In this document: piece by piece, positions 34,263 through 42,917 of the stretch
How positions within the stretch are numbered: the stretch's first letter is position 1
Layout of the letters: every line of letters begins with the position of its first letter
Source: Lachnospiraceae bacterium UBA3316
GTDB lineage: Bacteria > Bacillota > Clostridia > Lachnospirales > Lachnospiraceae
Direction of reading: 5' to 3'
DNA: 64,000 nt
NCBI GenBank assembly: GCA_002361955.1
Contig: DESK01000044.1
Location: 27,787 to 91,786 of the forward strand
Notes under the pieces: generated by a model
Databases searched by the model: none
What the model was told of the DNA's origin: nothing
What the model saw: the letters and a program-made list of their open reading frames with translations, nothing else
Program-made: the position numbers and the translations under genes

Positions 34263-35636
34263 TCAGTTCTCCTTTTCCTCTTCCTCCGCTAATGCGGCTT
34301 TTATCATAATCGCACACTCTACCCGTTTCCTCTGCAGCTCGCAGCCGATGTCGTATGCGTCATTAATGGAGCCGTGGAATTTGTACGCGTTCGCCGCGCA
34401 TCCGCCGCTGCAGTAGAATTTCGCAAAGCATTTCCTGCACTTTTCCTTCGCGTATACGTTACAGCCTTTAAACTCCTCCTGAAGCTCCTTTGCTTTCAGC
34501 CCGTCGAAGACATTTCCCATCAAGAACTTCTCTTCTCCCACGAACTGATGGCAGGGATATAAATCTCCCCATGGTGTCACTGCCAGGTACTCCGTGCCTG
34601 AGCCGCAGCCTGAAAGGCGCTTATAGACACAGGGGCCTCCTGTCAGATCTATCATAAAGTGGAAAAAGTTGAAGCCCTTTCCTTCTTTATGTCTCTTTAT
34701 CATCTCTGCGGCAAGCCTGTCGTACTCCTCGCAGATCTTTGGAATATCCTCCTCCCGAAGGGCATATTCCTCCTCCGGCATCGCCACTACCGGTTCCACG
34801 GAAATCTGTTCAAATCCCAGATCCGCTAAATGCAGCACATCCTCGGCAAAATCCAGATTATGCCGGGTAAAGGTTCCTCTCACATAATACTTCTGCTGTC
34901 CTCTGCTCTCGGCAAACTGCTGGAACTTAGGTACGATCAGGTCGTAGCTCCCCTTCCCTTTCCGGAAAGGACGCATATAATCATGGACTTCCTTCCGCCC
35001 GTCAATGCTTAAGACCACATTTGCCATCTCCCGATTGCAAAACTCCATGATCTCCTCGTTCAGCAAAACGCCATTTGTCGTCAGAGTGAACCGGAAATTC
35101 TTGTCGAACTTCTTCTCCTGCTCTCTGCCGTAGTGAACCAGATCCTTTACTACCTGCCAGTTCATCAGCGGCTCGCCGCCGAAGAAATCCACCTCCAGGT
35201 TTCTGCGGTTCCCAGAATTCGCAATCAGGAAATCAAGAGCCTGTTTTCCCACCTCATAGCTCATCAGAGCCCTTCTTCCGTGGTACTCTCCCTCCTCCGC
35301 GAAGCAGTAACGGCAGGCAAGGTTGCAGTCGTGGGCAATGTGCAGGCACAGAGCCTTCACCACCGTAGGCCGCTTGGAAAAATGCTCGATGGCGCTCTCA
35401 TACACATCCTCGGTGAAAAGCGTCCCCGCCTCCTCAAGCTCCCTGCAGTCCGCAATGGCCTCCAAAATGCTCTCCTTCTGGTATTTCCCGGAAAGAGCCG
35501 CAAGAATATCCTCCTCGCCATTGTTCTCCTCCAGAAACGGGAGGACATCATAAACCACATCATCCACAATATGTACCGCACCGCTGTTAATGTCCATAAC
35601 GATGTTATAACCGTTATTTTTGTACTGATGGATCAC
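34263..35636 (-). CDS. scfB: SCIFF thioether maturase, radical SAM/SPASM
   Basis: 457 residues. Radical SAM cluster motif CNLACRYC with Cys104, 108 and 111; the GGEPL motif follows. SPASM-type Cys-rich C-terminus (about 345-425, with CGSGTEYLAV...CHQFVG and CRKCFAKFYCSGGC). The N-terminal 80 residues form a RiPP recognition-like domain. It installs thioether bridges in the SCIFF peptide encoded at 35702-35845. GTG start at 35636 with AAAGGGG upstream. Separated from scfA by a 9-bp hairpin and followed within 3 bp by secDF. Confidence 0.95.
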   Translation of the reverse strand: MIHQYKNNGYNIVMDINSGAVHIVDDVVYDVLPFLEENNGEEDILAALSGKYQKESILEAIADCRELEEAGTLFTEDVYESAIEHFSKRPTVVKALCLHIAHDCNLACRYCFAEEGEYHGRRALMSYEVGKQALDFLIANSGNRRNLEVDFFGGEPLMNWQVVKDLVHYGREQEKKFDKNFRFTLTTNGVLLNEEIMEFCNREMANVVLSIDGRKEVHDYMRPFRKGKGSYDLIVPKFQQFAESRGQQKYYVRGTFTRHNLDFAEDVLHLADLGFEQISVEPVVAMPEEEYALREEDIPKICEEYDRLAAEMIKRHKEGKGFNFFHFMIDLTGGPCVYKRLSGCGSGTEYLAVTPWGDLYPCHQFVGEEKFLMGNVFDGLKAKELQEEFKGCNVYAKEKCRKCFAKFYCSGGCAANAYKFHGSINDAYDIGCELQRKRVECAIMIKAALAEEEEKEN

Positions 35637-35657
35637 GTCAAATCCCCTTTCAACTAA

Positions 35658-35684
35658 TAAGCAGCGAACAGTGTCCGCTGCTTA
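35658..35684 (-). promoter_or_regulatory. Hairpin between scfA and scfB
   Basis: TAAGCAGCG and CGCTGCTTA are perfect 9-bp partners with a nine-base loop, 17 bases after the scfA stop. Only a weak T-run follows (TTATTAG), so partial termination or RNA stabilisation could give more peptide than enzyme. Confidence 0.6.
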
Positions 35685-35701
35685 CCGAATTTCCTATTCG
35701 C

Positions 35702-35845
35702 TTATTTATTATTTTCGCAGCTCTGATTTCCCACGGTACAGGATGTCTTACAAGCAGACTGACAAGATGTCTGACATTCGCCGCAGCCGCCTTTTTTCAC
35801 AGTTTTCTGCAAACTCTGCGTGTTCAAAGTCTTAATGTGCTTCAT
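35702..35845 (-). CDS. scfA: SCIFF peptide precursor (six cysteines in forty-five)
   Basis: 47 residues, starting MKHIKTLNTQSLQKTVKKGG with Cys at 21, 24, 28, 32, 36 and 43 and a CKTSCT segment. This is the SCIFF family, a RiPP precursor found across nearly all Clostridia. GTAAGGAGG lies eight bases upstream. The Thr at 37 sits five residues from Cys32, the spacing I recall for the thioether made in the Clostridium thermocellum homologue. Matured by ScfB encoded next; the role of the mature peptide is unknown. Confidence 0.97.
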   Translation of the reverse strand: MKHIKTLNTQSLQKTVKKGGCGECQTSCQSACKTSCTVGNQSCENNK

Positions 35846-35861
35846 GACCTAGCCTCCTTAC

Positions 35862-35883
35862 ATTATAAACTTTTCGTATTATA
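35862..35883 (-). promoter_or_regulatory. scfA promoter, extended -10
   Basis: TGGTATAAT (-10 at 35883 to 35878) with the TGn extension, no clear -35 box. A second TATAAT lies at 35867-35862. A GGTATGG direct repeat stands just upstream. Confidence 0.6.
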
Positions 35884-35962
35884 CCATACCTTTTTTCTTT
35901 TTTCCATACCTGTTTTCAATTTTCGCGTGTTTTTCCGTGCTGCTGATGTGAAAACTTCCTCT

Positions 35963-37708
35963 CTATTTCTCTATTTTTACTTTCCGCGTCTTACTGTACG
36001 CCCCATATACCTTTTTCCCCGCTGAATCGGTCCGATAGGCGCGGATCTTGACGTAATACGTTTTTCCTTTTTTCAGCTTCTTTACCGTCAGCGTCTTACT
36101 GCCTGTTGTTTTCCGTTTCGGCTTCCGCACTTTTTTATTTGCAGCATACCGGATCTCATAACCGTCCGCCCCGGGAACCTTTTTCCATTTGATCTTCAGT
36201 TTACCGCCCGTCAGGTTCACCAGCTTTTCCAGGGAGGCTTTCTTTACCGAGATGTTTGACCAGTGGGCGTACAGCACCGGCTCCCAGGGAAATTTCACGA
36301 TGGACGCTTCCGTCACCCGGACGCCGCCCTTTGCCGCCGTATACCAGCCCCCAAAGAGATAGCCCTTTCTCGCCGTATCCGGCAGCTTGCCATATGTGCT
36401 GTTTTCCACGACCTCCATGCTGCCGAAGGAGGGCTTCCTGCCGCCGTTCGCGTCAAACCGGAGGGTTCCTCTGTCACTTCCAAGGTTCCGGAAGGGGATG
36501 TGCTTCTTTGCCGCGTAGGACTGGGCGAAGCTTTTCTCCAGTCCCCAGACAGTCAGCTCTCCCGCCTCCAAAAAGGCGTTCTCCCCGATGAAATCTACGC
36601 TGGCCGGAATCTCCGCGCGTTTCAGTCTGCCGCACCTTGCAAATGCCCCGTCTCCGAGAGTTCCCACCCCCTCCGGGATTTTGATGTCTGTGAGGCTTTC
36701 GCATTTGTCAAAGGCATAGGGCGCGATATCTTTGAGTCCGGCCGCCAGCGTTACGCGTTTCAGGCTTTTGCAGCTTTCAAACGAAGCCGCCCCGATGCTT
36801 TCCACGCTTCCCGGAATTTCCACCTCTGTCAGCTTCTGGTTCCCATAAAAGGCCCGCTCTGCGATCTGAACCACATGCTCCGGAATCCTCACTCTCCCGG
36901 ATGCCGCCCGGCCGTTAATCAAAACCCTTCCTGCTATGACAAGAGGATTCTCCGACAGCCTGTCGGCCATCCACTTTGTCCCCGCGAAAGCGTCCTCCCC
37001 CACAAACTTCAGGCGCTTGGGGAAATTGATCTCCTCCAGCGCGCCGCAATCGCAAAACGCGTCCTGATAAACACAGGCTACGCTCTCCGGAATCGTGATC
37101 TGTGTTAAGCCGGTACAGCCTTCAAAAGTCTTTCTGCAGATACTATCCATTTTGCCGGAAAGCTTTACCTGCTGTAAGCCGGTACAGCCCAAAAAGGTCT
37201 TCACTCCTGCCAGCCGGACGCTGTCCGGCAGCTCTGCCCTTTGCAGGGCGGTACAGCCGGAAAAGACGCCGTCCCACTTATACAGCTCATACCCATCGCC
37301 GGTAAATCCCCCGATGGTTTCAATCCCCTCCTCCAGTATCACTTCCGTCAGGCCGGTGCAGCCGGAGAAGGCGCCGTCCCCCAGCTCCTTTACGCTGCCG
37401 GGAATCCTTACGCTGCCAAGGCCCGTACAGCCGAAGAACGCTCTCTTTTTGATCTCCTTGACACTGGCCGGTATCTCCACGTCTGTGACCGTGGCGCAGT
37501 CCAGAAAAGCTTCCTCCCCGATCACGGCGATCCCTTCCGGAATCACTACAGCGCCTCCGCCGCCCGTATAGCGCAAAAGCGTATCTTCCTGAATTTCAAA
37601 CGCGCCGTCCTCCATCGCCCAGGCACTCCCGGCAAATGCGAGAATACTCCCCGCCGCAAAAAAGAGGATCAGGCATACCATAAATACTCTCTTTCTCCAT
37701 GCTCTCAT
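35963..37708 (-). CDS. Secreted leucine-rich repeat protein with B-repeat and Fn3 domains
   Basis: 581 residues. Signal peptide with Arg/Lys start and hydrophobic core (residues 1-31, ending SAWA). BspA-type LRR_5 repeats (about 35-390, with repeated GCTGLxxVxIPxSV units). A Listeria-Bacteroides B-repeat-like domain (about 400-475, FDANGGRKPSFGS... KGYLFGGWYTA) and a C-terminal Fn3-type domain (about 480-580). No LPXTG motif is seen, so it may be free or bound by other contacts. BspA-type repeats commonly bind host or matrix proteins. A promoter at 37801-37830 drives it alone. Confidence 0.88.
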   Translation of the reverse strand: MRAWRKRVFMVCLILFFAAGSILAFAGSAWAMEDGAFEIQEDTLLRYTGGGGAVVIPEGIAVIGEEAFLDCATVTDVEIPASVKEIKKRAFFGCTGLGSVRIPGSVKELGDGAFSGCTGLTEVILEEGIETIGGFTGDGYELYKWDGVFSGCTALQRAELPDSVRLAGVKTFLGCTGLQQVKLSGKMDSICRKTFEGCTGLTQITIPESVACVYQDAFCDCGALEEINFPKRLKFVGEDAFAGTKWMADRLSENPLVIAGRVLINGRAASGRVRIPEHVVQIAERAFYGNQKLTEVEIPGSVESIGAASFESCKSLKRVTLAAGLKDIAPYAFDKCESLTDIKIPEGVGTLGDGAFARCGRLKRAEIPASVDFIGENAFLEAGELTVWGLEKSFAQSYAAKKHIPFRNLGSDRGTLRFDANGGRKPSFGSMEVVENSTYGKLPDTARKGYLFGGWYTAAKGGVRVTEASIVKFPWEPVLYAHWSNISVKKASLEKLVNLTGGKLKIKWKKVPGADGYEIRYAANKKVRKPKRKTTGSKTLTVKKLKKGKTYYVKIRAYRTDSAGKKVYGAYSKTRKVKIEK

Positions 37709-37800
37709 TGTTCTTCTCCTTTCCTTCTCATCTATCCGTACCGCATGCTTCCCCCAGAGCCAACGGATGTCTGGGGAAAATTGTATATATGTATGCTTTT

Positions 37801-37830
37801 ATGATAGCGCCCTTTTGTGTATTCTGTCAA
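37801..37830 (-). promoter_or_regulatory. Promoter of the LRR protein gene
   Basis: TTGACA, 18 bases, TATCAT on the minus strand. The 37709-38023 gap is otherwise A+T-rich with no gene. Confidence 0.65.
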
Positions 37831-38023
37831 TATTTTTTTCAAAAAGGTATTATTTATTCACATCTTTATTGTTTTTATTTTTCCTATAGATTCAAGGATT
37901 ATAAAAAATACCAAAACAAAAATCCTCATATTCCCCCAAAAGGATTGTCGTTTTGACACAACTTTTTCACAGTTCTGTGGTATAGTAATTTGGAAAACAT
38001 CACTCAGAGAAAGGATTATCAAC

Positions 38024-39166
38024 ATGAAAAAAACATCACTTTTACTGACAGCATCGATCTGTGCTGTCAGCCTGCTGGCAGGCTGCGCTTCTTCTTCAAA
38101 GCTCACCTACGGCAGCTATCTCACCCTGGGCGACTACAAGGGCCTGAAGGTTAACAAAATCAAGACCGAGATTACCGACGACATGGTCCAGGAGGAGATC
38201 GACTATTTCCTGGAGGAAAACACCACCTACACTCCCGTCACAGACCGGCCGGCCGAGGAGGGCGACGTTGTCAATATCGACTTTACCGGTACCATCGACG
38301 GCGAAGAATTTGAGGACGGCTCGGCGGAGGATTTTGACCTGGAGCTTGGCAGCGGATATTTTCTGGAGGATCTGGAAGCAGCCCTTGTGGGCGTCTCCGT
38401 AGGGGAGACAAAGGAGATTCCCGTCACCTTCCCTGACGATTACGACGAGGAACTGAGCGGAAAGGACGCCGTATTCACCGTTACCCTGAACAGCATCTCC
38501 CTGGAAGAGGTACCGGAATACACCGATCAGCTTGTGGCAGACACCACCGAGTACACGACCACCGCGGAGCACACGGAAAGCCTGAAAGCCCAGCTCTATG
38601 AGAGCACGGAGGCAGATAACCTCGACACGGCCGGTTCCGACGCCTTAAATATGGTCATCAGCGCCACCACCTTCGACGGATATCCCCAGGAGCTTTACGA
38701 CCAGTGCCTGGAAGAATACGACGCTCTGAATCAGATGTACGCGGAAATGTTCGGCCTGGACACAGAGTCGGAAGATGAGGAGGAAAAGAAGAGCACCATC
38801 GAGGACATGGTTTACCAGCAGATGGTCTGCACAACGATCGCTGAGAAAGAAAAGATCTCCGTTTCCGAAGACGACTACCAGGCCTACCTGGAGGAAAACT
38901 ACGAGCTCTACGGCTATGAGTCCCCGGAGGAGTATGAAGAGTATGAGACGAAGGATTCCATCATGGAAGAAATCCTTACAGCCAGGGTACAGGATTTCCT
39001 CCTGGAGAACGCGGAAGTCACAGAAGTCACAGAGGACGAATACTACGAAGACTATGAGGATTATGAGGAATACGAAGACTTTGACGACACGGATGAAGAC
39101 ATGGATTCCCTGGATGAGGAAACCTCAGATACAGAAGCTGTAGAAACAGAAGCTTCCGATCTGTAA
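38024..39166 (+). CDS. Trigger-factor-like lipoprotein with FKBP domain
   Basis: 380 residues. Signal peptide II with lipobox LLAGC (Cys21), so membrane-anchored outside. Residues about 85-165 form an FKBP-type peptidyl-prolyl isomerase domain (GDVVNIDFTGTIDGEEFEDG... LGSGYF); residues about 170-330 resemble the trigger factor C-domain. The last 40 residues are almost all Asp, Glu and Tyr. Likely an extracytoplasmic folding factor for secreted proteins, comparable in place to PrsA but a different family. Start ATG 38024 with AAAGGA. Confidence 0.88.
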   Translation: MKKTSLLLTASICAVSLLAGCASSSKLTYGSYLTLGDYKGLKVNKIKTEITDDMVQEEIDYFLEENTTYTPVTDRPAEEGDVVNIDFTGTIDGEEFEDGSAEDFDLELGSGYFLEDLEAALVGVSVGETKEIPVTFPDDYDEELSGKDAVFTVTLNSISLEEVPEYTDQLVADTTEYTTTAEHTESLKAQLYESTEADNLDTAGSDALNMVISATTFDGYPQELYDQCLEEYDALNQMYAEMFGLDTESEDEEEKKSTIEDMVYQQMVCTTIAEKEKISVSEDDYQAYLEENYELYGYESPEEYEEYETKDSIMEEILTARVQDFLLENAEVTEVTEDEYYEDYEDYEEYEDFDDTDEDMDSLDEETSDTEAVETEASDL

Positions 39167-39206
39167 GACACGGATGATGGGCTTTCATGCAGGCCCACCG
39201 CAAGAA

Positions 39207-39243
39207 AAAACCTCCCGCAGCCAGCTGCGGGGGGTTTTCTTTT
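39207..39243. terminator. Bidirectional terminator
   Basis: AAAACCTCCCGCAG pairs with CTGCGGGGGGTTTT, one mispair, then TCTTTTT. It serves the lipoprotein gene and the EF-G paralogue. Confidence 0.9.
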
Positions 39244-39273
39244 TGCATTTATTTTGTTCCTGTCTGTACTTGT

Positions 39274-41361
39274 TTAGTCCTCAGCGCTTACCTTATTTGC
39301 CCTGGCTTCTACTTCCTTCTCCTGAATATCAGAAGGCGCCTGCTCATAGCGGACAAACTCGTAGGAGAAGTCACCGCTTCCTCCTGTCATGGAGCGCAGC
39401 GTGGTGGAATATCCGTACAGCTCCATGGTGGGGATATCAGCCTCGATGATCTGATTTCCCTTGTGGTCCGGATTCATGCCCAGCACACGGCCGCGGCGTT
39501 TATTTAAATCGCCCATAACATCACCGGTATACCTGTCGGGCACTGTCACCTTCAGGGAAGAGATCGGCTCCAGAAGTACGGGGCTGGCCTCCATAAAGCC
39601 CTTCTTGAACGCCTGGATCGCAGCCGTCTTGAAGGCCATCTCCGAAGAGTCTACGGGATGATAGGAGCCATCGTACAGCGTCGCTTTCACGCCCACTACC
39701 GGATAGGCAGCCAGGGGGCCCTTCTGGACAGATTCCTGAATACCCTTCTCCACTGCCGGGAAGTAATTCTTGGGAACGGCTCCGCCTACTACCTCCTGGG
39801 CAAACTCGTAAGCCTGCTCTAAATCTCCCAGAGGCGCAAAGCGCATCTTTACATGGCCGTACTGTCCGTGTCCGCCGGACTGTTTCTTGTACTTGGACTC
39901 CACATCGGAACTCTTGCGGATGGTCTCGCGAAAGGCTACCTTCGGTTTGCCAAGCTCGATTTCAATCTTATATTTTGTCAGAAGCTTGCTCTGAATAATA
40001 TCCAGATGCTGGTCTCCCATGCCGTAGAGCAATGTCTGGCGGTTCTCCGCGTCGTTGACAGCCTTCATGGTCAAATCCTCATGCATCATCTTGGAGAGAG
40101 CCTGGGAAATCTTATCCTCGTCGCCCTTCTTCTTTGCTTTATAGCGTTTGTAGGTGTAAGGTGTGGACACCTCGATCCGCCCGTAACGCAGCGGCGTGGC
40201 CTTCGTGGAAAGGGTATCGCCTGTGCGGGCCTTATCCAGCTTGCCGATCGCTCCGATATCGCCTGCGTGAAGCTCCGGAACCTCCACGGCCTTGCTGCCC
40301 TCAAAAATGTAGAGCTTATTGAGCTTCTGCTCTGCGTCCTTATCAATATTAAAGAGTACGTCGTCGTTCTTGATTACGCCGGAGCATACCTTGATCATGG
40401 AGTATTTACCGATAAACGGATCCACGATGGTCTTAAATACCTGGGCGGATTTCGCTTTCGCGAAGTTGTAGTCCGCCTCGAAGATCTCATTCGTCTTTGT
40501 GTTGATCCCCGCGATCTTGCGCTTGTCGGGGCTCGGGAAATACTGCACGATATCATCGAGCAGGTTGGATACGCCGCGAAGCTGTACGGGAGATCCCATA
40601 GCTACCGGAACGATATCGCACTCGTTGACATTGACTGTCAGGGCCATCATGATCTCCGCCACGGAGAACTCCTCACCGGAGAAGTAACGGTCCATGAACT
40701 CCTCGCTCGTCTCCGCCACTGCCTCAAGCAGGGTCTCTCTATATTTCTCCAGATACTCTTCCGAATAATCAGGAATCTCACATTCCTGTTTCTCCCCGCG
40801 GTCCAGCCACTTTCTTCCGGCCTTCTTTACCACGTTCACGTAACCGGTAAAGATCTCGTTCTCACGGATCGGGAAATGGATCGGGGCGATCTTCTTTCCG
40901 TAAAGCTCTGTCAGATCCTCTACCACCTGACGGAAGCTGGCGTTGTCCACATCCATATTTGTGATAAAGAACATACGCGGCAGTTTATATCTTTCGCAGA
41001 GCTCCCAGGCCTTCTGGGTACCTACCTCTACGCCATTCTTTCCGGATACCACGATGATCGCCGCGTCTGCAGCCGCTGCTGCCTCCTCGGCCTCCCCCAC
41101 AAAGTCAAAATATCCGGGGGTATCTAAGATATTCACCTTCACATCGCCCCACTGGATGGGAACGACTGTGGTGCTGATTGAAAACTTTCTCTTAATTTCC
41201 TCTTTATCAAAATCGCTGACGGTATTCCCCTCAGGTACGCTTCCCAGTCTGCTTGTGATTCCTCCTAAATAAGCCATAGCCTCTGTCAGGCTAGTTTTTC
41301 CGGAGCCTCCGTGTCCCAGGAGTACGACATTTCTGATTCGGTCGGTTGTGTAAACATTCAT
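39274..41361 (-). CDS. EF-G paralogue with non-standard GTPase motifs
   Basis: 695 residues with the five-domain EF-G layout. G1 is GHGGSGKTS (residues 16-24). G3 reads DTPGY rather than DTPGH: Tyr84 replaces the catalytic His. G4 reads TNMD (134-137) rather than NKMD. Domains II-V are present. The C-terminus adds a Glu/Lys-rich tail. Such DTPGY paralogues (EF-G2-like) coexist with a main fusA in some bacteria; their role is unsettled. The ATG at 41361 is set by GGAGG. It has its own promoter (41414-41442) and stands apart from any str operon. Confidence 0.9.
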   Translation of the reverse strand: MNVYTTDRIRNVVLLGHGGSGKTSLTEAMAYLGGITSRLGSVPEGNTVSDFDKEEIKRKFSISTTVVPIQWGDVKVNILDTPGYFDFVGEAEEAAAAADAAIIVVSGKNGVEVGTQKAWELCERYKLPRMFFITNMDVDNASFRQVVEDLTELYGKKIAPIHFPIRENEIFTGYVNVVKKAGRKWLDRGEKQECEIPDYSEEYLEKYRETLLEAVAETSEEFMDRYFSGEEFSVAEIMMALTVNVNECDIVPVAMGSPVQLRGVSNLLDDIVQYFPSPDKRKIAGINTKTNEIFEADYNFAKAKSAQVFKTIVDPFIGKYSMIKVCSGVIKNDDVLFNIDKDAEQKLNKLYIFEGSKAVEVPELHAGDIGAIGKLDKARTGDTLSTKATPLRYGRIEVSTPYTYKRYKAKKKGDEDKISQALSKMMHEDLTMKAVNDAENRQTLLYGMGDQHLDIIQSKLLTKYKIEIELGKPKVAFRETIRKSSDVESKYKKQSGGHGQYGHVKMRFAPLGDLEQAYEFAQEVVGGAVPKNYFPAVEKGIQESVQKGPLAAYPVVGVKATLYDGSYHPVDSSEMAFKTAAIQAFKKGFMEASPVLLEPISSLKVTVPDRYTGDVMGDLNKRRGRVLGMNPDHKGNQIIEADIPTMELYGYSTTLRSMTGGSGDFSYEFVRYEQAPSDIQEKEVEARANKVSAED

Positions 41362-41413
41362 ACTGTTATCCTCCAATACTAGATTCTTAGTCCTGTCTCA
41401 AGCCTATGGATAC

Positions 41414-41442
41414 ATTCTACTAAAATTGTCACATTTTTTCAA
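41414..41442 (-). promoter_or_regulatory. Promoter of the EF-G paralogue
   Basis: TTGAAA, 17 bases, TAGAAT on the minus strand, 53 bases before the start codon. Confidence 0.7.
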
Positions 41443-41504
41443 CCTTTTTATTGATTTTTGACAAATAAATTCTCCTGAAATCGGATTCCATGAGTTTTAT
41501 TACC

Positions 41505-41544
41505 GGTTACTACTCACTCCGACCGCGGAAAACTCCGCAAATCC
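41505..41544 (+). repeat. Dispersed intergenic repeat, copy 2 (diverged)
   Basis: GGTTACTACTCACTCCG ... CGCAAATCC aligns to the copy at 1034 with about 28 of 40 bases identical. It lies in the otherwise empty 41443-41623 spacer. Confidence 0.45.
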
Positions 41545-41623
41545 CCCTCTCCCATAGCGAAATGCCCCCTTCTCATCGGCTGGTTTTGGCTGACGCCATT
41601 GGCCTCGCCTATTACACTGTACA

Positions 41624-41666
41624 CAAAAAAGGCTGTGCGTCAGCCTGAACAGCTTTTCGCACAGCC
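41624..41666 (-). terminator. Terminator after the opp operon and small gene
   Basis: GGCTGTGCG pairs with CGCACAGCC, followed on the minus strand by TTTTTT. Confidence 0.85.
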
Positions 41667-41673
41667 TTATATT

Positions 41674-41871
41674 TCATGACCAGAAGAACAGCAGGAGCCA
41701 GATCAAAATAGCGCCGCCTGCCAGATAGACAAGAGCGATCAGCAACGCCCCTTTCAAAGCGCCAAGGGCCATCCATCGTCTCTCCTGTCTGGTAGGCTCC
41801 AGCTTCGGAGCTTCCTGCTCCTCCTGTGAATCCATCCCATAAAAGAATTCGTCGTCTCTCTTATTCCGCAT
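41674..41871 (-). CDS. Small single-pass membrane protein
   Basis: 65 residues. Charged N-terminal half (residues 1-33) and one membrane segment (about 38-63) ending in LLLFFWS. AAAGGAG precedes its ATG. It begins 23 bp after oppF and ends before the operon terminator. Function unknown; it may assist the Opp complex (inference). Confidence 0.75.
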   Translation of the reverse strand: MRNKRDDEFFYGMDSQEEQEAPKLEPTRQERRWMALGALKGALLIALVYLAGGAILIWLLLFFWS

Positions 41872-41894
41872 AGACTCTCCTTTAACCGGCCCTC

Positions 41895-42917
41895 TTATTT
41901 GTCATACAGATGGCATACCACATAATGTCCCGGCTCAATCTCCTTCTGAACGGGAACCTCATGCTTACACCTTTCCATACAGTGAGCACACCGGGTATGG
42001 AACTTACAGCCCTCCGGCGGATTGGACGGAGAAGGAATCGAGCCCTCAAGCACGATTCTGTTTCTCTTGGCCTTTGGATCCGGAATCGGAATCGCGGAGA
42101 AAAGAGCCTTTGTATAGGGATGCAGAGGATTTTTGAAGATATCCTCCGTCTTTCCATACTCTACCAGATTGCCGAGGTACATAACGCCCACCGTATCGGA
42201 AATGTGCTCTACCACGGACAGATCGTGGGAGATAAACAGGTAGGTCAGGTTATGCTGCTCCTGCAGCTCCTTCAGCAGATTGATGATCTGCGCCTGGATA
42301 GAAACATCCAGGGCGGATACGGGCTCGTCGCAAACGATAAACTCCGGATTCAACGCCAGGGCCCTGGCGATACAGATACGCTGTCTCTGTCCGCCGGAAA
42401 ACTCATGGGGATAGCGGTCCTTGTGGAAGGGCTGCAGTCCGCAGTTATCCATTACCTGGTCAATATAGTCATTAAATTCTGCTTTCGGCACAAGCTTATG
42501 CTCACGGACCGCCTCACCTACGATCTCACCGATCGGAAGACGCGGCGAGAGGCTGGAGAAGGGATCCTGGAAGATAATCTGCATTTTCGTCCGCAGGGAA
42601 CGCATCTCCCTATTTGAAAAATCATAAACCTCCTGGCCGTTAAACAATACCTGGCCGCCCGTCTTCTCTCCGGAAAGGCGAAGGATCGTACGCCCTGTGG
42701 TCGTCTTTCCACAGCCGGACTCTCCTACCAGACCCATGGTCGTTCCCCTCTTCAGGTTAAACGTAACGCCGTCCACAGCCTTTACATGGCCTACCACTCT
42801 GGAAACCATGCCGCCCTTGATGGGGAAATACTTTTTCAGCTGGTTTACCATCAGGATATACTGGGGATCATACTCCACAGGAGTAAAGGTATCGTTTATC
42901 ACTTTTTTTCCGCTCAC
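41895..42917 (-). CDS. oppF: Oligopeptide ABC transporter ATPase OppF
   Basis: 340 residues. Walker A GESGCGKTT (about 68-76), signature FSGGQRQRI, Walker B FIVCDEPVSALD, and the C-terminal oligopeptide-type domain with four Cys (CKFHTRCAHCMERC). It pairs with OppD. Overlaps oppD by 4 bp. Confidence 0.96.
   Translation of the reverse strand: MSGKKVINDTFTPVEYDPQYILMVNQLKKYFPIKGGMVSRVVGHVKAVDGVTFNLKRGTTMGLVGESGCGKTTTGRTILRLSGEKTGGQVLFNGQEVYDFSNREMRSLRTKMQIIFQDPFSSLSPRLPIGEIVGEAVREHKLVPKAEFNDYIDQVMDNCGLQPFHKDRYPHEFSGGQRQRICIARALALNPEFIVCDEPVSALDVSIQAQIINLLKELQEQHNLTYLFISHDLSVVEHISDTVGVMYLGNLVEYGKTEDIFKNPLHPYTKALFSAIPIPDPKAKRNRIVLEGSIPSPSNPPEGCKFHTRCAHCMERCKHEVPVQKEIEPGHYVVCHLYDK

Noticed and set aside
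37953..37986. TTGACA ... TATAGT promoter for the lipoprotein gene
   Set aside because: Spacing is 22 bases, too long; only the extended -10 (TGGTATAGT) is plausible.
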